A stretch of 64,000 nt of DNA from the NCBI RefSeq assembly GCF_037975245.1, contig NC_092575.1, positions 2,049,001 to 2,113,000 of the forward strand. The letters are read 5' to 3'. The translations under genes were made by a program, and so were the position numbers. The notes below the pieces were generated by a model, which saw nothing but the letters and a program-made list of their open reading frames with translations, did no database searches and was not told the origin of the DNA. This stretch comes from Apostichopus japonicus. Taxonomy: Eukaryota > Echinodermata > Holothuroidea > Aspidochirotida > Stichopodidae. Below, one piece after another: positions 59,855-64,000 of this stretch. The first letter of the stretch is position 1. Each line of letters starts with the position of its first letter.

Positions 59855-62530
59855 ACTTTACCCCCCCCCCCCTTCTAAGGGAATCGTCGTGAGACACACC
59901 AGGCGATGATGACACGGTCACAGTCTTGATGCAAGGAGGGGGGGGGGGTGGACTTGGGGTTGAGAGCGGATCAACCGGTTCGTCGTTTTGGTTTTTCGTG
60001 CTCAGGTGACTTTTCTTCAAAAAATATCTATCTTACTCACCGGTACTGAATTTGTCGGTCTCCGAGGCCCCGGCCTTTATACTGCGACTGGTATGTCCTG
60101 CCTAGTACCCACACCGTACTAAACAAATGATGGTTTGGACTATATATATATTACCATTAAAGTTGAAACTTTACCACGACCGTAAGCCATAGTTTTTTAA
60201 CTATATTGAAGACGGTGACACTTTAACTCAGTACTTCCCAACTTGTCAGATCTCGTTGCGTAATCTTCCTACGTGCCTATTCACCAACGAATTCCTCAAA
60301 TGCTTTAAATCGCCTTCAATCGTCTTAACGAATACATCATCAGTATAGTCTAGTTCATACTCTGTAATCAATAATAATAATGACAAATTGTAAGGATGTC
60401 AAGAAAAGCCATATCAAATGCTGTCTCTTCAAGGGACTTTTTCCGGTTTACCTTTCTGGCGGATGCATTTCATTCTAATTGTAGTTTATTCTAACTGTTG
60501 TATGATACCTACTTTGAGACATCCACGCCATTTTGGGTCGACGATAGTATTTTATCTACAAGGTATCTAGCATACGCCATATAAATGCATGCACATTGAC
60601 TTACACATTAAATCGTCAAACAGTATAGAATGTAGTCTCTAAGCTCTTGTGAAAGTGATCCATAGCTAAACCCATACCCCTCACTGGATAGCTGACACGT
60701 TGGCCATTCATGGCACCTTCAATTTTCCGTATCATGACCATGTATATATATATTTTTTAATCTATTTTAATTTAAGTTTCCTTCAACCGACTTAGTAAAA
60801 CACATCAATCCGACGACACTGCCCTCAACTATCACCGACGCGGAGACATTCGACGGCATTATCGAAATTGGTCTGAAGTACCCTTGTTTACTTGACAATT
60901 AGTTTCTATTCAACATTATAAGATGGTAAAACACCACATTAACGATGTATTGGTACATTAACAATGTACTGTTCACTAGCATGACTAGTCAAGTATCATT
61001 TCGAAATAGTAAAGAATTAGTCGAAAATGTAGAAAATATTCCTTTCCATTTCAGCAAGTATGAAGCCTGTATCTATAGCAGAGGTGTTGGAGCCGTAGGG
61101 AGAAGCACACGGGGAACACCATCCAAAAACTTGTGACAAAAATATATGTCGTATCGTTTTACTTGTTACGTAACATTAAAAGGAATATAGGCTATACCTT
61201 CTTTCGATAAATCGAAAAGACCGACTGGTGAAAAGCATTTAAATTATTACTCTCAAAGAAATTGGTTATTATGGTACGGACGCTCAGAGGATTCACTTTG
61301 TCGGAACATTTTGATGTATATCCTCCCCAGTCATATTCATACGTTCTCTGGTCACAAGAAGTTCATATATTACCCCCTCGTCAATATGGTGCTGAATAGA
61401 AATATTAATCCATCGTTTTACAAATGAATGTTGAAAGCCTTTGAAACTATTCTTCCTGCTTTATTAAAGCGGAGGGGAAGGGTGGGGGAAGGGTGGGAGA
61501 AGGGTGGAGGAGGGTTGGGGAGGGTGGGGGAGTTAAATAAAATCTCATTAATTTATAGTAAATGATTAAGGAGTTAATTGAGGCAAAATATTACGCTTGC
61601 TTTCTTTCTTTTTTTCGATTTTTCATAAGAGCCGGATCGAGGACTTGAAATAGGAGAGGGTAGTGGCCCTGAGGTTGTTGAAACCGAAACTCACATAAGG
61701 GGTTTTTGGTTTACCCACCAACCCACCCACCCCTCTGGATCTTAGCATGTTCATCTTCATTTTAATTTTAGTTTCACTAAGAAGTCGATTTGATCAATGA
61801 GTCTGCATTGTGTTAAAGATTAATTTTTCAAGCCATAAAAGTGGTAGGCTATACACGAGCGATGGAGCATGGGGCTCTGTTGGTATGGGAGGGGGGGGGG
61901 CTGTAACCCGCCCCACCCCGGTTTTGTATAATTAAACACTTAAAGATGCCCACTTTGCAACATTTTCCCTCTCTTATATTAAAAATGCCCTCTTGTTATT
62001 TGAAAACAAAAGCCATTTGCTACATGTAAAAACATTCAAATTCTGGAATTTGTGTTATACGGGATACACAAATGTTTTCCGTAATATGTTGTTTGTGTCG
62101 TGTCCAGGTAATAGACGATTTACATTTCACCCTGGCAAACCATCTCAAGCAGATAGTGACGTCATCATACTACCTCTCGACTCTCTAAAGCCTGAGATAC
62201 ATTTACATAAACTTATTCAACCTCAGTAATTTATCCCACCCCTTCAAAGTCTGTCAACACTTAAAGAGCGACGCCCAAATATAAGTTAACGTAAGTGAAG
62301 CCTTGGGAAAGTCTTAAACATACATGCTGAAAAAGAAACAAAGGAAAAGAAGAAGAGGGGAAAAAATAAGAAGACTTTAGCAAATATTGGAAGTGGATTC
62401 GGCAAATATTTTCAGACGCCCATTTGAAAAGATTATAATCTGTTTGTCATATAAACCGTTACCTTGTTTGGTGTTAACTTTAGCATCGTCCTTTTGCAGC
62501 CACTTTCCTTTCATCTTTGGACCTTTGCTT
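59855..62530. other. Unassigned stretch with possible plus-strand exons
   Basis: Candidate open exons with splice-like borders lie at about 60020-60107, 60773-60901, 61057-61136 and 62109-62229. Each is short, none shows a known domain, and they do not join unambiguously. Poly(G)/poly(C) runs occur near 59860, 59939 and 61892, and GGGTGGGGGA-type repeats near 61475-61530. Confidence 0.3.
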
Positions 62531-62537
62531 TATAACT
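62531..62537 (+). promoter_or_regulatory. Candidate TATA-like box
   Basis: CTTTATAACT lies about 65 bp upstream of the ATG of the secreted lysine-rich protein gene, compatible with a start near 62560. Confidence 0.35.
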
Positions 62538-62597
62538 GTTGTAAGAGAAATTTTAGAGTCATTATTGCCTCTGGTGGTTAACGGGAATAAATCCAAG

Positions 62598-62750
62598 ATG
62601 AAGGTCTATCTACTCCTTTTGGTGACTTTTCTTGCTCTTTCGGTCTTCTTCATCCAAGAAATCAATGGCTCGAAATTTTCGAAAAAGTCTAAAAAGTCTG
62701 AAAAGATTGAAGCTTTGAAAGAATTGATGATGGCTAAGAAGTTAGCTCAG
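62598..62750 (+). CDS. Lysine-rich secreted protein exon 1
   Basis: 51 codons ending MMAKKLAQ before GTAAGT. A longer in-frame start at 62517 would bury the signal peptide behind 27 residues, so the 62598 ATG is preferred. Confidence 0.75.
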
Positions 62751-63777
62751 GTAAGTGAAGTATATATACTGTCAAGTTAATAGACCTATGTATAAGTGGC
62801 GATACTTTTTTCCCAAACTGTTATATAATACAATCAGCTTTACCATAACCAACTCTCATTTCCAATAACGAATCAAGAGTGTAAAGTTATAAACATCTCC
62901 GATTAGAAGTTCTTTGAAAAGAATTGTTACTTCAACACGATTTTTGACTCGAATGGCATTATTAGTTCATCCTTATCTGTAACGTTCATTTTCTGAGAAC
63001 ACGTTACAGACAGTCTAACCAGGGAGTTCCATAACAACTCCCTGGTCTAACGTCAAGATAGGTTGACTGTTTTGTTCAGTATGCATAGACGTATGAATAC
63101 GGCAAATAATTTGAATGAGGAGAGGTGGAGGGGATGTGAAGGGAGGTGGGTGAGAGGGGGAGGGTGAGTGTGAGTGTGAGAGGGGCTTTGCCCGAATATA
63201 ACCAATTAATTGAATACCTATGATTGAATACCTTTAAGTGAATACCTTTATTTGAATACCTTTAACGGGACCTACAGTCAGTCAGACCAAATCTCAGAAT
63301 AGTGGTTGAAAAATGGGAATCTCTTTAGTGTATTTTGGGATTGGAAAGGCATGTTTATGTTTGCATTTTGTATAGGACGCTGAGAAATTCTTACTCTTAA
63401 AATGTCGAGAAAGCCCGAAAAAAGATCGGATAAAGAATAGTGTTAGGGTTAGTGTTAACCCATACCCTAATGAAAACCGTAAGACAGGGGCAACAGCTAT
63501 AATTGTTATAAAGAAAAAGACGCATGGCATTATTTTGTTATGCACATGATAGATGAAAGCAGCCCGACGTAATACCGACGTGAAGGAAAGAACTCCAGAC
63601 AAGACCAATGATCAGAGCAAGCGCAGTAAGGTCAAAAAGAGGCTTCATTCTCTTTACACGGAAGCCAAGAGGGAGTACGAGCAGGATAAGAAACAGGAAA
63701 AGAAGATGGCGAAACGAGATGAGCTGTTACAGAATAAGAAAGCCTACATGCTGGAAAAGGATGCTTACAAACAAACG
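62598..63777 (+). CDS. Secreted lysine-rich protein, N-terminal part (gene continues past the right edge)
   Basis: Exon 1 (62598-62750) encodes a clear signal peptide (MKVYLLLLVTFLALSVFFIQ, cleavage likely after EING) and then SKFSKKSKKSEK. Exon 2 (63553-63777, phase 0 in and out) encodes 75 residues dominated by Lys, Arg, Glu and Gln, such as YEQDKKQEKKMAKRDELL, likely helical or coiled coil. A third acceptor (GGGCTTCAG at 63990-63998) begins at the window edge. There is no transmembrane segment and no recognised domain in these 126 residues. The mature protein should be a strongly basic secreted protein; its role is unknown. Confidence 0.72.
63019..63045. repeat. Perfect hairpin motif, 10-bp arms
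   Basis: CCAGGGAGTT, loop CCATAAC, AACTCCCTGG. It is the best copy of a motif also seen at 35066 and, degenerate, at 4234 and 46972. Confidence 0.85.
63553..63777 (+). CDS. Lysine-rich secreted protein exon 2
   Basis: 75 codons between ATGATAG and GTGAAT. The acceptor tract is only moderately pyrimidine-rich, but the frame and charge pattern continue from exon 1. Confidence 0.65.
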
Positions 63778-63819
63778 GTGAATATATAAATTTGTAAACC
63801 AACAAATACATATCAACAG

Positions 63820-63857
<38 letters not shown>
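63820..63857. repeat. (TA)n microsatellite
   Basis: About 38 bp of TA, just after exon 2 of the lysine-rich protein gene. Confidence 0.95.
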
Positions 63858-63859
<2 letters not shown>

Positions 63860-64000
63860 TGAACACTGGAACAATAAATATACAGTTATCCTTGAATCAC
63901 ATTAAAAATTGGACGTATAACTATATGTGCAGATGAATTTGTGGAATTTTGCAGGGGGTTGTGTAACAAACTTGTTCTCTTGCATTTTGGGCTTCAGAAA

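Overview
This window comes from an animal genome. Genes are split by GT-AG introns, the DNA is AT-rich, and it is full of (TA)n microsatellites, G/C homopolymers, minisatellites and short non-autonomous DNA transposons. The gene content (a POLD4 homologue, an SDR/15-PGDH-like gene, an SLC35G-like transporter, an SV2/SVOP-like MFS transporter and a secreted C-type lectin) fits a marine invertebrate deuterostome. An echinoderm is my best guess, but the sequence does not prove it. There are no bacterial genes, CRISPR arrays or viral genes.

Layout: 1-650 is a tandem array whose unit derives from the C-terminal end of a LINE reverse transcriptase. 2331-2423 (minus) is the first coding exon of an SDR gene that runs off the left edge; a 97-bp minisatellite lies just inside its intron. 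7541-12166 (minus) is a complete four-exon POLD4 gene with a PCNA-binding motif at the N-terminus and a 25-bp final coding exon. 14.7-17.5 kb (plus) is an SLC35G-like gene with a single coding exon and a probable non-coding first exon. 17.5-26.2 kb is mostly mobile DNA. 26.2-52.7 kb (plus) is a long MFS transporter gene of 12-13 exons, most of it repeat-filled intron. 54.4-58.9 kb (plus) is a five-exon secreted C-type lectin. 62.6 kb to the right edge (plus) is the start of a lysine-rich secreted protein gene. About 60-62.3 kb may hold unassigned exons and contains a 33-nt U2 snRNA fragment.

The genes do not form a pathway or operon-like unit; they are independent neighbours. All exon models were built by hand from open frames, splice sites and matching intron phases. 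Phases agree at every internal junction of the POLD4, lectin and MFS models, with uncertainty only at the two ends of the MFS gene.

The most unusual content is the transposon layer. Ten insertions have recognisable termini and target-site duplications (TSDs), plus two nested insertions. Two ~2.2-2.4 kb copies of one element have 5-bp TSDs and each carries a different nested hAT-like element, with the empty site visible in the sister copy. A ~100-bp module with a GCGCCA...TGGCGC hairpin recurs in elements that otherwise differ. Minisatellites made from a LINE fragment and from a 23-bp unit (interrupted by a hAT insertion) are further points of interest. I did not find a clear new multi-gene system.
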